Source of the DNA: Alphaproteobacteria bacterium
GTDB lineage: Bacteria; Pseudomonadota; Alphaproteobacteria; Micropepsales; Micropepsaceae
Direction: 5' to 3'
Assembly: GCA_016125165.1 (NCBI GenBank)
Contig: WGMH01000001.1
Span: forward strand, 434,001-498,000
Length of the DNA stretch: 64,000 nucleotides
Shown: positions 35,457-44,096 of the stretch, in pieces
Layout: the number at the start of each line of letters is the position of its first letter
How positions within the stretch are numbered: the stretch's first letter is position 1
Notes under the pieces: generated by a model
Databases searched by the model: none
Told to the model about the DNA's origin: nothing
What the model saw: the letters and a program-made list of their open reading frames with translations, nothing else
Translations under genes and position numbers: made by a program

Positions 35457-36218
35457 GTGAACAGCTTGCGTGCGAACCGCCTGAAAGATCGCTGGGCCGA
35501 TGGGAAAGCCGCGTCCAACTGCTGGCTGACCATCCCCGCCGCCCTCCCCGCCGAGCTTCTCGCCCATCAGGGGTGGGACAGTCTGACCATCGACATGCAG
35601 CACGGTCATGTCGATCTCGCCGCCATGCATGCCATGCTCGTTGCGCTTTCCACCACCAATACCACGCCGCTGGTGCGCGTGAGCTGGAACAATCCGGGCG
35701 AGATCATGCGCGCGCTGGATGCTGGCGCTTATGGCATCATCTGCCCCTGCATCGACACCGTGGAAGAGGCCGAACGCTTTGCGGGTGCGTGCCGCTATGC
35801 ACCGGAAGGCTATCGCAGCGTGGGACCCCGTCGGGCCTCACTCTATGCCGGCGCCGACTACATGGAGAAGGCTAACGAGACAATCCTTTCCATCGCACAG
35901 ATCGAAAGCAAGACTGCGCTCACAAACGTTGATGGCATTGCCAGCGTGAAGGGGCTCGATATGCTCTATGTCGGACCGTCGGATCTGGGCCTTTCGCTGG
36001 GCCGTGAAGCCAGACCCGATCAGACCGACCCGATTGTGGTGGAAGCCATCGACAGAATTCTTGCAAGTGCCAAGGCGCACGGCCTGAAAGCTGGCATCTA
36101 CTGCCGTACGGCGACCTATGCAAAGGCCATGATTACAAAGGGCTTCGATCTGGTCACTGTGACCAGCGACGAGAGCCTGCTTGCTGGCGGCGCGGCAATC
36201 GCACGGGAGTTTCTCTGA
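35457..36218 (+). CDS. HpcH/HpaI family class II aldolase
   Basis: A 253-residue metal-dependent pyruvate-class aldolase. WDSLTIDMQHGHVDLAAMHA near residue 40 supplies the catalytic histidine, YGIICPCIDTVEEAERF and AQIESKTALTNVDGIASVKG with GLDMLYVGPSDLGLSLG give the Glu and Asp metal ligands. It starts at GTG. Family members cleave 4-hydroxy-2-oxo acids to pyruvate and an aldehyde. Its start is 69 bases from the divergent dipeptidase, and its stop overlaps the next gene by one base (TGATG). Confidence 0.9.
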   Translation: MNSLRANRLKDRWADGKAASNCWLTIPAALPAELLAHQGWDSLTIDMQHGHVDLAAMHAMLVALSTTNTTPLVRVSWNNPGEIMRALDAGAYGIICPCIDTVEEAERFAGACRYAPEGYRSVGPRRASLYAGADYMEKANETILSIAQIESKTALTNVDGIASVKGLDMLYVGPSDLGLSLGREARPDQTDPIVVEAIDRILASAKAHGLKAGIYCRTATYAKAMITKGFDLVTVTSDESLLAGGAAIAREFL

Positions 36219-36607
36219 TGAATGTGACGCCATTCCTGATGTTTGAAGGGCGCTGCGAAGAAGCGATGAATTTTTACATATCGCTCTTTCCAGGTGCGAC
36301 AGTGGATATGATCAGCCGCTATGGCCCGGGCATGCCCGGCCGGGAAGGCAGCGTGCTGCAGGCGCGCTTCACCGTCGCGGGGCAAGCCATCATGGCCATC
36401 GACAGTCATGTGCATCATGCATTCACTTTCACGCCCGCGTTTTCGCTGTTCGTGAATTGCGATAGCGAGGAAGAACTGGACGGTATCTTCGCGAAGCTTT
36501 CCGATGGCGGCAGCGTGCTGATGCCGGTCGCAAACTATGGCTTCAGCCGCAAGTTTGGCTGGACCAATGACCGGTACGGCGTCAGCTGGCAGATCAACCT
36601 TCCCTGA
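36218..36607 (+). CDS. PhnB-like VOC (glyoxalase-fold) protein
   Basis: A 129-residue protein of the vicinal oxygen chelate fold. The N-terminus VTPFLMFEGRCEEAMNFYIS and LFPGATVDMISRYG are the hallmark of PhnB/3-demethylubiquinone methyltransferase-like proteins, and FTFTPAFSLFVNCDSEEELD and FGWTNDRYGVSWQINLP complete the family pattern. No activity is assured. Its start overlaps the aldolase stop, so it is co-translated with that enzyme; a GFA gene follows 14 bases later. Confidence 0.87.
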   Translation: MNVTPFLMFEGRCEEAMNFYISLFPGATVDMISRYGPGMPGREGSVLQARFTVAGQAIMAIDSHVHHAFTFTPAFSLFVNCDSEEELDGIFAKLSDGGSVLMPVANYGFSRKFGWTNDRYGVSWQINLP

Positions 36608-36621
36608 AGCAGGCATGCGCC

Positions 36622-37053
36622 ATGAACGCAAAGCATTCCGGTTCCTGCCTGTGCGGTACGGTCAAGTTCAGCGTTTCCGGAGATTTCGACGCGTTCTTCC
36701 TTTGCCATTGCAGCCGCTGCCGGAAGGACACCGGTTCGGCGCATGGGGCCAATCTGTTTTCCGGAACAGCCCGTATCGACTGGATCGCGGGCCACGACCG
36801 GATCAGCTTGTTTCAGGTTCCCCACTCGCAGCATGTGCGAAGCTTCTGTTCGGTGTGTGGATCGGCACTACCCAGCATGCAGATGGACGGCGCGCTGCTG
36901 GTTGTGCCCGCCGGAAGCCTCGACAGCGCCATCGCGATGCGTCCCGACGCCCATATTTTTGCAGGCAGCCGCGCAGCCTGGGACTGGAATCTGGCGGAGA
37001 TTCCGGCGTTCGAAGCATTGCCGGTGGCCGGACCAAAGGGTGACGATCAATAA
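36622..37053 (+). CDS. GFA/CENP-V family zinc protein
   Basis: A 143-residue protein with the cysteine set of the glutathione-dependent formaldehyde-activating family: SCLCGTVKF near residue 8, CHCSRCRKDTGSAHG near 28, and FCSVCGSALP near 75. These residues bind structural zinc. Family members are often annotated for formaldehyde detoxification, but most have no proven glutathione activity. It appears to be the last gene of the aldolase-VOC-GFA run. Confidence 0.88.
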   Translation: MNAKHSGSCLCGTVKFSVSGDFDAFFLCHCSRCRKDTGSAHGANLFSGTARIDWIAGHDRISLFQVPHSQHVRSFCSVCGSALPSMQMDGALLVVPAGSLDSAIAMRPDAHIFAGSRAAWDWNLAEIPAFEALPVAGPKGDDQ

Positions 37054-37118
37054 AATCCGAGCACCCTCTTATCGTTTCGGCCAATGGCCCTTATATTCGT
37101 GCTTCGAAACAGCAACGG

Positions 37119-37132
37119 AAGGAGGTGATCCA
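37119..37132 (+). promoter_or_regulatory. exceptionally long Shine-Dalgarno sequence
   Basis: AAGGAGGTGATCCA is complementary to the entire conserved 3' end of 16S rRNA (GGATCACCTCCTT), which is 13 contiguous bases. The core AGGAGG ends seven bases before the GTG at 37133. No other start in the window has a match longer than about seven bases. Confidence 0.85.
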
Positions 37133-37210
37133 GTGTCTCATTGTCATAGCCTGCGGACCCTGGGTGCCGCGAACTGGATTCTCTGCCTTCGTGAGACCAG
37201 CGCAGCCTAG
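37133..37210 (+). CDS. 25-residue reading frame behind the ideal ribosome-binding site
   Basis: GTG at 37133-37135, TAG at 37208-37210. It would encode VSHCHSLRTLGAAN then WILCLRETSAA, with two histidines, two cysteines and a tryptophan. The frame is followed 45 bases later by a strong hairpin terminator, so the transcript is self-contained and about 200 bases long. It could be a microprotein, a leader peptide (though nothing follows on this strand), or a small RNA in which the coding appearance is incidental. The perfect ribosome-binding site argues for translation. Confidence 0.5.
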   Translation: MSHCHSLRTLGAANWILCLRETSAA

Positions 37211-37255
37211 CGAGTGACGCCATGCGTCCCGAATAGGTTCGCAGAAGGACAATGG

Positions 37256-37285
37256 AAGGGCTGCCCGCTTGCGCGGGCAGCCCTT
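37256..37285. terminator. hairpin terminator between the small frame and mocR-like gene
   Basis: AAGGGCTGCCCGC and GCGGGCAGCCCTT form a 13-bp perfect stem with the loop TTGC. It lies 46 bases after the small reading frame on the plus strand and 15 bases after the MocR-like stop on the minus strand, so it can serve both convergent transcripts. The T tract is short (CGTCTTT). Confidence 0.82.
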
Positions 37286-37299
37286 CGTCTTTCGGGGTA

Positions 37300-38868
37300 T
37301 CAGGCAGCCGAGGCTTCCGAAAGGCCGGACTGAACCGCCGATGCCAGCCGCTTCACGGCCGGTTCGATCATACGCTCAGACACCGAACCGAAGCCCAGTA
37401 CCAGCCCGTAACTGCGCGAGGAGGACAGATAGAACTGCGACAGAGGGCTGACCGAAAGCCCCTGGGCCGTGGCCGCCGCGCAGACAGAAGCTTCACATCC
37501 AGCGCCAGAAAGATAAATGACGATGTGAAGGCCGCCCTTTGGCTCGGAAAAGCGCACATTCGGCATGAAGGTGCGCAATGCATCGCGCAGCATCTGAAGC
37601 CGGGCGGAATATTGCGCGCGTACGCGCTTCACATGCAACGCGTAGTCATTCTGCTCCAGGAAGGTTGCAAGCGCGGCTTGTACATAGAGCTCTGGGCCGT
37701 AATCGATGCGGCGTGCCATCTCGGAAAATGCTTCAACCAGCGGCGGCGGCACCACGAGGAACCCCGCGCGAATGCCGGGACCCAGTGTGCGGTTAAGGCT
37801 GCCGCAATAAAGAACGCGGCCTTCGTTATCCATCCCCTGAATCGCCGAGACGCGACCGCCGCTGTAGAGCAGTTCGCCATAACTATCGCACTCGAAGATC
37901 GCAGCGCCGGACATGCGCGCGCTGTCCAGAACCGCGCGCCGCCGGTTTTCCGGCATCTGCGCGCCGAAGGGAAAGTTGACCGAGGACTGCACGAAGATGA
38001 GGCGCGGCGGCGGACCGAGCACCCGCTGCGGATTGGCACCGTCACTATCAGTAGGGATGGGATCGAGTCGTGCGCCCGCCGCGCGGAAGGCCGCGCCGAC
38101 ATAATGCTGGCAAGGATCTTCAATCTGCACGGTGTGGCCAGGATCGATAAGCACGCGCGCCGCCATGTCGACGGCACTGCGCGCACCGTTCACGGCAATC
38201 ACCTGCGCGGGATCGCAGTTAACGCCGCGCGCATGACGCAGATAGGTGGCAACTGCGACCTGGAACCGGCGCTCCTCGGCGGCGGCATGACGCTGGTCGC
38301 TTGCCGGTGCGCGCCGGAATTCCTCGGCAATCAGACGACCAAGCTGATTGCGGGGATAGAAGGACGGGTCGGGCGCATCAATCGCAAAGGGCTTGCCGGA
38401 GGCGGTTGGCATTGACGGCGCATCCAGAACCCGGCGGGCATGAAAGCCGATCTCGATCGCAGAAATGCCTGCCAGTGGTGCTGGCTGCACCGCATCGTCG
38501 AAATTCGGGCGAACAGGCGGATCGCCGACCACGCGGGTTCCCCGGCGCGTATTGGAGACGAGATAACCTTCGGCGACGAGGCGGGTGTAGGCTTCCACAA
38601 CCGTATTGCGCGCCACGCGCAGCGCCTGGGCGAATTCGCGGGTGGTGGGCAGACGTGTATGCGGCGGCAGATCGCCCGACCAGATGGCCGCGCGCACGCC
38701 CTTGCAGATCTGCTCATAAAGCGGCACCGGTGAATCCGGGTGCACCTCGATCTTCGCCATGGCCAGCGGAAAACTGAGCGGGAGGGCCGATGCTTCACCG
38801 ACGGAAGCGGATGTGCGGTCTGTCATCCTGCTCATGGAAAGTTCTTCAATCGTTTGAACTTGCGTCAT
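37300..38868 (-). CDS. MocR/GabR-type regulator with a degenerate aminotransferase domain
   Basis: A 522-residue GntR-MocR regulator. The winged helix is in VPLYEQICKGVRAAIWSGDL, LPTTREFAQALRVARNTVVE and AYTRLVAEGYL near residues 47-115. The C-terminal part has a fold-type I aminotransferase layout (VIAVNGARSAVDMAARVLID, VQIEDPCQHYVGAAFRAAGA). At the position of the PLP Schiff-base lysine the sequence reads GSLNRTLGPGIRAGFLV, with Arg360 (codon at 37789-37791). The usual D-D-Y and H-Q-x-P motifs are also altered (FECDSYGEL, SSVNFPFGAQ). It probably binds another ligand or none. It may control the TonB receptor 343 bases upstream. Confidence 0.87.
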   Translation of the reverse strand: MTQVQTIEELSMSRMTDRTSASVGEASALPLSFPLAMAKIEVHPDSPVPLYEQICKGVRAAIWSGDLPPHTRLPTTREFAQALRVARNTVVEAYTRLVAEGYLVSNTRRGTRVVGDPPVRPNFDDAVQPAPLAGISAIEIGFHARRVLDAPSMPTASGKPFAIDAPDPSFYPRNQLGRLIAEEFRRAPASDQRHAAAEERRFQVAVATYLRHARGVNCDPAQVIAVNGARSAVDMAARVLIDPGHTVQIEDPCQHYVGAAFRAAGARLDPIPTDSDGANPQRVLGPPPRLIFVQSSVNFPFGAQMPENRRRAVLDSARMSGAAIFECDSYGELLYSGGRVSAIQGMDNEGRVLYCGSLNRTLGPGIRAGFLVVPPPLVEAFSEMARRIDYGPELYVQAALATFLEQNDYALHVKRVRAQYSARLQMLRDALRTFMPNVRFSEPKGGLHIVIYLSGAGCEASVCAAATAQGLSVSPLSQFYLSSSRSYGLVLGFGSVSERMIEPAVKRLASAVQSGLSEASAA

Positions 38869-39211
38869 CGCCGTCTCGTTCCATATCCGAACTATCAAAA
38901 AATGTAGCAAACAATGCTTCTGATCGCGTAGAGCAATTGACGGTTTCAGGCACGGCACCAATTGAACATTCCGTGTGGTCCAATGCCAATTTTCGCGCTC
39001 ACGAACACGTGAGGGCCGCGGAAATACTCTGCTTTCCAGTTTCAAGGGTTTGAGCCATGCAGCAATCGATCAACGCGCATGCGTAACCACCATGCGCCAA
39101 CAACAGCCTTCAGGAATTTCTTAAGCTCTTTCACAATTCTCTCACGGACGCGTGAATAGCAAAACGGCGGCCCTTTCGGGCCGCCGTTTGCACGAACACG
39201 TTCTGGGTTAC
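38869..39211. other. intergenic region between the MocR-like and TonB receptor genes
   Basis: A 343-base gap. Its right end holds the TonB receptor terminator (39162-39189). Nearer the MocR-like start it is AT-richer (CAAAAAATGTAGC about 38898) and contains an ATTGGCATTGGA-type direct repeat on the minus strand near 38970, which could be part of the regulator's own promoter or operator. I see no coding sequence in it. Confidence 0.5.
39162..39189 (-). terminator. terminator of the TonB receptor gene
   Basis: AAACGGCGGCCC and GGGCCGCCGTTT form a 12-bp perfect stem with loop TTTC, 22 bases after the receptor stop. On the minus strand the stem is followed by TTTTGC, giving a plausible intrinsic terminator. 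Confidence 0.85.
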
Positions 39212-42163
39212 TCAGTACTTGAGCGAGGCACCCACGAAGAAGAACCGTCCGACCGGATCATACGTGGCCGGGAAGGTGTTGCCGCTGTTGAGGCTCGACG
39301 CAGCGGTGTTCTGGTCGATCAGCGGCGGTTGCTTGCCCAGGATGTTGCTCACGCCGCCACGGAAATCCAGACCGGGACGAGCCGTCCAGGTTGCGGAAAG
39401 GTCGAAGTAATCCATCTCCGGAATTCTGGCGTCGAGCGGATCGGCGCTGTCCGGCAGACCATTCTGCTCCAGAACGTCGAAGCGTACGCTGGAGATATGG
39501 CGCCAACGCAGCGACGTGGTGATGTCACCTTCCGGCGAAATCCACGACAAGCGCGCACTGTGCTTCCATTCCGCCTGCGGTGCGCCACACACAAGACCAA
39601 ACTGGCCCTTGCAATGCGTGATCGGCGCGGACGGATCGGTCTGGAAGTCGTTGAGCGTGACAAGTGTGCCCACGAAGTTGATCGCGAAGCTGCCCCAGCC
39701 AGAGCCAACGCCGATGTCTTCGAGATCGCGTTCCAAATTGACCTCGAAGTCCCAGCCGCGGACATGGTCGGTGGCGATGTTCGCCGCGGTGCTGACGACG
39801 TAACCACCAACCGGCTGACCATAGATGGCGCCACCTGCATCGCGGAAGATGAGCTGGCAGTACTGGTTGGTCGGATCCTGCGCCGTGTTGAACGCGGGAT
39901 TGTAGCAAAGGTCCAGAATTGTCTGGGTCGGCGGCGGCAGAATGAAGCCGTCGATCTTGATGTCGTAGTAGTCGACCGTCGCGGTGAAGCCGTCGAAGAA
40001 GGTCGGCGTCAGCACGAAGCCAAGCGTGCGGGAATCGGAGGTTTCAACACCGAGGTTCGGGTTGCCACCGACACGCGCACGGCACTGGCCGGACGGGCAG
40101 TTCAGGCCGGCCGTAAATTCCGACCCAACTGGAACGCCCGTCGCGTTGCAAAGTGCGGCGGAGACAGTGTAGCCGATGCCCAGACCAAGCGCCGAGCACG
40201 GGTCGGTTGCGGGGTTGGCCGAGTCACCAACCGGACCGAACAGTTCCACGATGTTCGGTGCGCGAACGGCACGCTGGAACGAACCGCGGAAGCGGACGTC
40301 CTCGGTCGGGGCCCATTCCAGACCATACTTGTAGGTGCTGACCGCGCCCGACGTTGAATATGTCGAATAGCGATAGGCGCCATCGACGACCAACTGACTG
40401 AAGAACGGCATGTCTTCAACCACCGGCACGCGCACTTCCGCAAAGCCTTCGGACACATGCGTGCGACCGCTGACCGCCGGCTGCTGACCGAAGCCAAGCA
40501 GGTTGCCAGTGCCCAGGTTGTCGTCAGGCTGGAAGTTGGAATAATCCTGCCGATATTCCGCACCCATGGCGAGCGCCACGGGGCTCTTCGCCCACGGGCT
40601 TTGGATGCCCATTGAGCCCAAATCGCCGCTCAATGAGCCGCTCAACACCCATTCTTCGATGGTGCCGATGGCATCCATGCTCTGGGTGAAGAAGGCGACC
40701 TGCGCCTGCGTCATGCCATCGGAATGGAAGATGTCGATCGGCACGCAGCCATTGCTGGTGTCGTAGCAATTGCCCATGGGATCAACGAGCAGACCCTGCT
40801 GGAAGCGGGAGAACGACGCGTCGCCGTCCAGGTGACGGGTCTGGTTGGTACGGCTATAGGCCCCATAGACGTCATAGCCCCAGCCATCACCCAGATCGCC
40901 CTTCGCGCCGATGACCATCTCATAGGCGGTACGGCCATCGTACTGAACGCGCGGACCGTTCGCCGCAAGACGCTTTGCGAACGACACGAGGCTGGTATCG
41001 GTATCCAGATAGGCGCCGCCCGGACCCGAACCGCCGCCGGCAGGGAACAGGATTGCGCGTTCCTGCGCGGACATGAGCGGGTTGCCGTAGTTGATTTCCA
41101 TCGTCGTGTTGAGCGGCGACGGTGCGAGCTGCGAGATGGACTGGTTATCGGAGAAGCGCAGTTGCGTGTAGATGTCGAACTGCTTGGAGACCTCGTAGTG
41201 GCCGCTGACGCCGAACGAGTAGCGGGTATTCGGGGTCTGGTAGTAGTTGTAGGGCGCGAAGTTGAAGAGATGTCCGTCCCACGGAACCAGCGTGCCTGCG
41301 GGCGTGAATTCGAATGCATTGTTCGGACCGGCGCCTGGCGGCGTAGAACCGTTCACGCGCGTGACACGGCCTTCCAACATCGTCGAGCTGCCGCCGTGGC
41401 AAAAGCCACCGTAGTAAATCGGCGGGCTGACAGCCGCACAACCGGAGAAGTACGGAGACTGCAGTGCAAACTCGCCCCATTTGCGGTCGCCCTGGAAGAT
41501 GGGGTTGCGGCGCGTATAGCCACCATAGACCGTGACGTTTCCGCGGCCATCAGCGGAGTTGAAACCCATGATCGCGGTGGCGTCGAAAATCGCGCCATCG
41601 CCATACTCGGTTTCCTTGAACTGCGCGTCGACCAGCATGCCTTCGAAATCGCGCTTGGTGATGAGGTTCACCACGCCGGACACGGCGTCCGAACCGTACA
41701 CGGCCGAAGCGCCACCGGTGAGAACTTCGATATGATCGACAATCGCGGACGGGATCTGGTTGAGGTCCACGAGGCCGGAGAAGGCATCGCCCGGCGCCAG
41801 ACGTTTGCCATCGACGAGCACCAGCGTGCGCTTTGCGCCGAGGTTGCGAAGGTCGATATTCGCTGCACCCGCAGAGCCGTTGTTGGTGAACTGGTTGTCA
41901 CCATCGGCGTTCACGGCGGGCAGATCGCGCAGCAGCGTTTCAACGCTCACCGCGCCCTGAAATTTGATTTCCTGTTGTCCGATGGCGGTGACCGGAGAGC
42001 TGGAATAAAGGCCCTGCTGCGGAATGCGCGAGCCCGTAACGACGACGGTTTCCGCCGCATCATTCTGCGCATAAGCAGGCGCCGCAATGGCCAGCGCCGC
42101 TGCCGATGCCGCCCCCATGAGCAGGACAGACCGCAGACCGCGGCGTGATGTTGATTGAGACAT
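39212..42163 (-). CDS. TonB-dependent outer-membrane receptor
   Basis: A 983-residue protein starting at ATG 42163 (GAGGGG eight bases upstream). Signal peptide at residues 1-32 (cleavage after AYA). The TonB-box-like segment is AAETVVVTGSRIPQ. The plug domain contains VSVETLLRDLPAVNADG, NIDLRNLGAKRTLVLVDGKR, IPSAIVDHIEVLTGGASAVY and GSDAVSGVVNLITKRDFEG. The rest is a beta-barrel ending GRFFFVGASLKY with a terminal aromatic residue. The family imports large or scarce substrates such as oligosaccharides, peptides or metal chelates using TonB energy. Size and plug sequence fit the long-barrel subfamily with unknown ligand. Confidence 0.94.
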   Translation of the reverse strand: MSQSTSRRGLRSVLLMGAASAAALAIAAPAYAQNDAAETVVVTGSRIPQQGLYSSSPVTAIGQQEIKFQGAVSVETLLRDLPAVNADGDNQFTNNGSAGAANIDLRNLGAKRTLVLVDGKRLAPGDAFSGLVDLNQIPSAIVDHIEVLTGGASAVYGSDAVSGVVNLITKRDFEGMLVDAQFKETEYGDGAIFDATAIMGFNSADGRGNVTVYGGYTRRNPIFQGDRKWGEFALQSPYFSGCAAVSPPIYYGGFCHGGSSTMLEGRVTRVNGSTPPGAGPNNAFEFTPAGTLVPWDGHLFNFAPYNYYQTPNTRYSFGVSGHYEVSKQFDIYTQLRFSDNQSISQLAPSPLNTTMEINYGNPLMSAQERAILFPAGGGSGPGGAYLDTDTSLVSFAKRLAANGPRVQYDGRTAYEMVIGAKGDLGDGWGYDVYGAYSRTNQTRHLDGDASFSRFQQGLLVDPMGNCYDTSNGCVPIDIFHSDGMTQAQVAFFTQSMDAIGTIEEWVLSGSLSGDLGSMGIQSPWAKSPVALAMGAEYRQDYSNFQPDDNLGTGNLLGFGQQPAVSGRTHVSEGFAEVRVPVVEDMPFFSQLVVDGAYRYSTYSTSGAVSTYKYGLEWAPTEDVRFRGSFQRAVRAPNIVELFGPVGDSANPATDPCSALGLGIGYTVSAALCNATGVPVGSEFTAGLNCPSGQCRARVGGNPNLGVETSDSRTLGFVLTPTFFDGFTATVDYYDIKIDGFILPPPTQTILDLCYNPAFNTAQDPTNQYCQLIFRDAGGAIYGQPVGGYVVSTAANIATDHVRGWDFEVNLERDLEDIGVGSGWGSFAINFVGTLVTLNDFQTDPSAPITHCKGQFGLVCGAPQAEWKHSARLSWISPEGDITTSLRWRHISSVRFDVLEQNGLPDSADPLDARIPEMDYFDLSATWTARPGLDFRGGVSNILGKQPPLIDQNTAASSLNSGNTFPATYDPVGRFFFVGASLKY

Positions 42164-42495
42164 GCGTTTTACCCCTCGAAAAACCGCCGTGAACGGACAT
42201 GCGCCAAGTCGCACATCTCAATCCGGCCATGGGCAGACGCTAAAAATCAGCTGCCGGGCCATTCCATGCAAAAGCAGGGGCACCAAACAGACGCAGCAAA
42301 ACTGTTGCAAAAAAAACGAGGCCAATCTGCGCGGAATATTTTGTATTGCGACAGCGCATTGTCGCGCCCGTGACAGCCGTCTACGGGCACGGCCAGGTAC
42401 CCGCTTGATGAAAAAGTGTAAACACTTACGGTCCAAATGCGCATGACGGGACGGGCCAATCGATCAAGTGCCCGTGAACGCTGGACAAACAAGGG
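42164..42495. other. upstream region of the TonB receptor gene
   Basis: A 332-base gap. It contains an eight-A run (42308-42315), an AT-rich stretch (GAATATTTTGTATTG near 42337) suitable for a minus-strand -10 region, and an inverted repeat at 42414-42427. No coding sequence was found. Confidence 0.5.
42414..42427. promoter_or_regulatory. candidate operator upstream of the TonB receptor gene
   Basis: AAGTGTAAACACTT has 6-bp inverted arms (AAGTGT/ACACTT) around AA. TGTAAAC-type palindromes are typical of LacI/GntR-family operators that control TonB receptors for sugars. It lies 250 bases before the receptor start. Only one copy was seen, so confidence is low. Confidence 0.35.
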
Positions 42496-43473
42496 TCAGG
42501 CGCGGCGGAAAAGTCCCAGCGCGTCGATGTCCGCGACGCGTTCTGCCTCCAGCGGACCTAGCGTCTCTGCCTCCAGGCATTGCGCAAGTTCGACACGATT
42601 CTTCACACCAAGAATGACGGCATCGACACCAGGCATGGCCAGCGCATAACGGTGGGCGATCATCGCCGGGTCTTCCGCCCAACTGCGGCACAGCGCGCGA
42701 TAAGGCTCCGCACGCCGGAAATCGCGCGCCTCCGGATGTTCGAACGGCAGCTCGCGGTCGATTGCGTCTGTCAGCGCACCTGCCTGCACCGCTCGGATCC
42801 CCATCACGCCCACGCCATTTGCAACGGCAGCGGCAACGATGTCACGCGGACATTCATCCTCCGCATAGTTCTTCATGCCGCCAGCACTATCGAGAACATT
42901 GGTGACCGCCTGCACGACGTCAGGTTTAGGATCGTGACTCAGTGCCTTGATGATCGTTGCCGGAACACCGGTGCCCGTGATCCCCCAATGACCGATACGG
43001 CCATCGGCCTTCAACTTCTCCATCAACGGAATGAAGCGCTCAGCATAGATCGGCCAATTCGTGGCGAACACATATTGACGGTCCGGGCGAACCGAATAGA
43101 CGTAGTCCGGTTCGCAGATGTTGGTGTGCAGGAAGAACACGTCAACGCGCGGCACGCGCATTGTGGCAAGGGAATTTTCCAGCGAAGCAAGGATGCGCGC
43201 CTCCACCTCGTCTGGCGGTGGTGTGCCGAGGCGGCACTTGCTGGTGATCATGATGCCTTCAGGGAATTTTCCCCCGAAATGCTCTCCGATGATGACCTCG
43301 CAGTTGCGATACATCGGTGCGGTATCAATAAGGTTGATGCCGCGATCCAGCGCGAGCGCGATGGTGGCGCTGGCTTCATCGCGGCCCGTTTCCCCCCAGA
43401 TCTGGCCGATGCCGCCACCACCCAGCACCAGGCGGCTGACGCGTCGAATTGGCCCCATTTGGGTATATTCCAT
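42496..43473 (-). CDS. aldo/keto reductase family oxidoreductase
   Basis: A 325-residue (alpha/beta)8 barrel protein starting at the ATG with GGGGAG upstream. RLVLGGGGIGQIWGETGRDE, the active-site region LDRGINLIDTAPMYRNCEVI with the catalytic Asp and Tyr, FPEGIMITSKCRLG with the lysine, and RVDVFFLHTN with the histidine position give the full tetrad. DAVILGVKNRVELAQCL is the NADP-binding end. It is a cytoplasmic NADPH-dependent carbonyl reductase of unknown substrate. It precedes the TonB receptor on the same strand, but a 332-base gap separates them. Confidence 0.9.
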   Translation of the reverse strand: MEYTQMGPIRRVSRLVLGGGGIGQIWGETGRDEASATIALALDRGINLIDTAPMYRNCEVIIGEHFGGKFPEGIMITSKCRLGTPPPDEVEARILASLENSLATMRVPRVDVFFLHTNICEPDYVYSVRPDRQYVFATNWPIYAERFIPLMEKLKADGRIGHWGITGTGVPATIIKALSHDPKPDVVQAVTNVLDSAGGMKNYAEDECPRDIVAAAVANGVGVMGIRAVQAGALTDAIDRELPFEHPEARDFRRAEPYRALCRSWAEDPAMIAHRYALAMPGVDAVILGVKNRVELAQCLEAETLGPLEAERVADIDALGLFRRA

Positions 43474-43560
43474 GGGCTTTCTGCTCCCCTTCGGCATTGG
43501 CCGGTTCAAGGCCATCCTATAGCATTGACGGTGCCGCAAAGGTCTATTGAGGGGCTTGCC

Positions 43561-44067
43561 ATGCGCCGTATCCTTGCCGCCATAGCCGTTTCCACCGCGT
43601 TTGCGCTAGGCGGATGCGATGACAGGAAAGAGCATTCCGACATCAAGGTGACGAACGATGATGGCACGACCGTCACGATCAAGAGCCATGACGGCAAAGT
43701 TGTTGTGCAGAGCGACGACCGCAAGACGGTGTTTCGAAGTGCCACCGGTGAGGGCGCAATCGAAGTGAAAACACCGGATTTCGTGCCGGTCTATCCCGGC
43801 GCAAAGGTGCAGACCATGTCGAGCACATCCGCCGATGGCGGCAAGGGCGGCATGATGATCTTTTACAGCGACGCCGCACCCAAACAGATTGTGGCGTTCT
43901 ACAAGAAGAAGGCTGCCAGCGAAGGCTTCAAGGAAACGATGAACATGGAGGCCAGCGGCACACTGATGTTTTCGGCCAGCGATGAGTCTTCCAAGACCGG
44001 CATGAACGTCGTTGTGCGCGAAGATGGCGGCAAGACAATGACGCAGGTGATGTGGAGCGAGAAGTAA
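43561..44067 (+). CDS. small lipoprotein of unknown function
   Basis: A 168-residue protein starting at the ATG with GAGGGG six bases upstream. The signal peptide ends FALGGC, giving a lipidated Cys19. The mature part has GTTVTIKSHDGKVVVQSDD, a basic-acidic beta segment, and VPVYPGAKVQTMSSTSADG followed by QIVAFYKKKAASEGFKETM. The latter resembles small proteins where a beta-alpha-beta fold is reached by a flexible linker. Membrane-bound, periplasmic side. The long open frame upstream of this ATG is antisense to the aldo/keto reductase and was not used. Confidence 0.75.
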   Translation: MRRILAAIAVSTAFALGGCDDRKEHSDIKVTNDDGTTVTIKSHDGKVVVQSDDRKTVFRSATGEGAIEVKTPDFVPVYPGAKVQTMSSTSADGGKGGMMIFYSDAAPKQIVAFYKKKAASEGFKETMNMEASGTLMFSASDESSKTGMNVVVREDGGKTMTQVMWSEK

Positions 44068-44096
44068 CGCTTCCAGCGCCACCACAATAGCGCCCC

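Noticed and set aside
39152..42148. Two long plus-strand frames over the TonB receptor
   Set aside because: Antisense reflections of the receptor; no signal peptide, no motifs, arginine- and alanine-rich.
42580..43560. Long open frame joined upstream to the small lipoprotein gene at 43561
   Set aside because: It is antisense to the aldo/keto reductase, has no family match, and the ATG at 43561 has a good ribosome-binding site and a lipoprotein signal.
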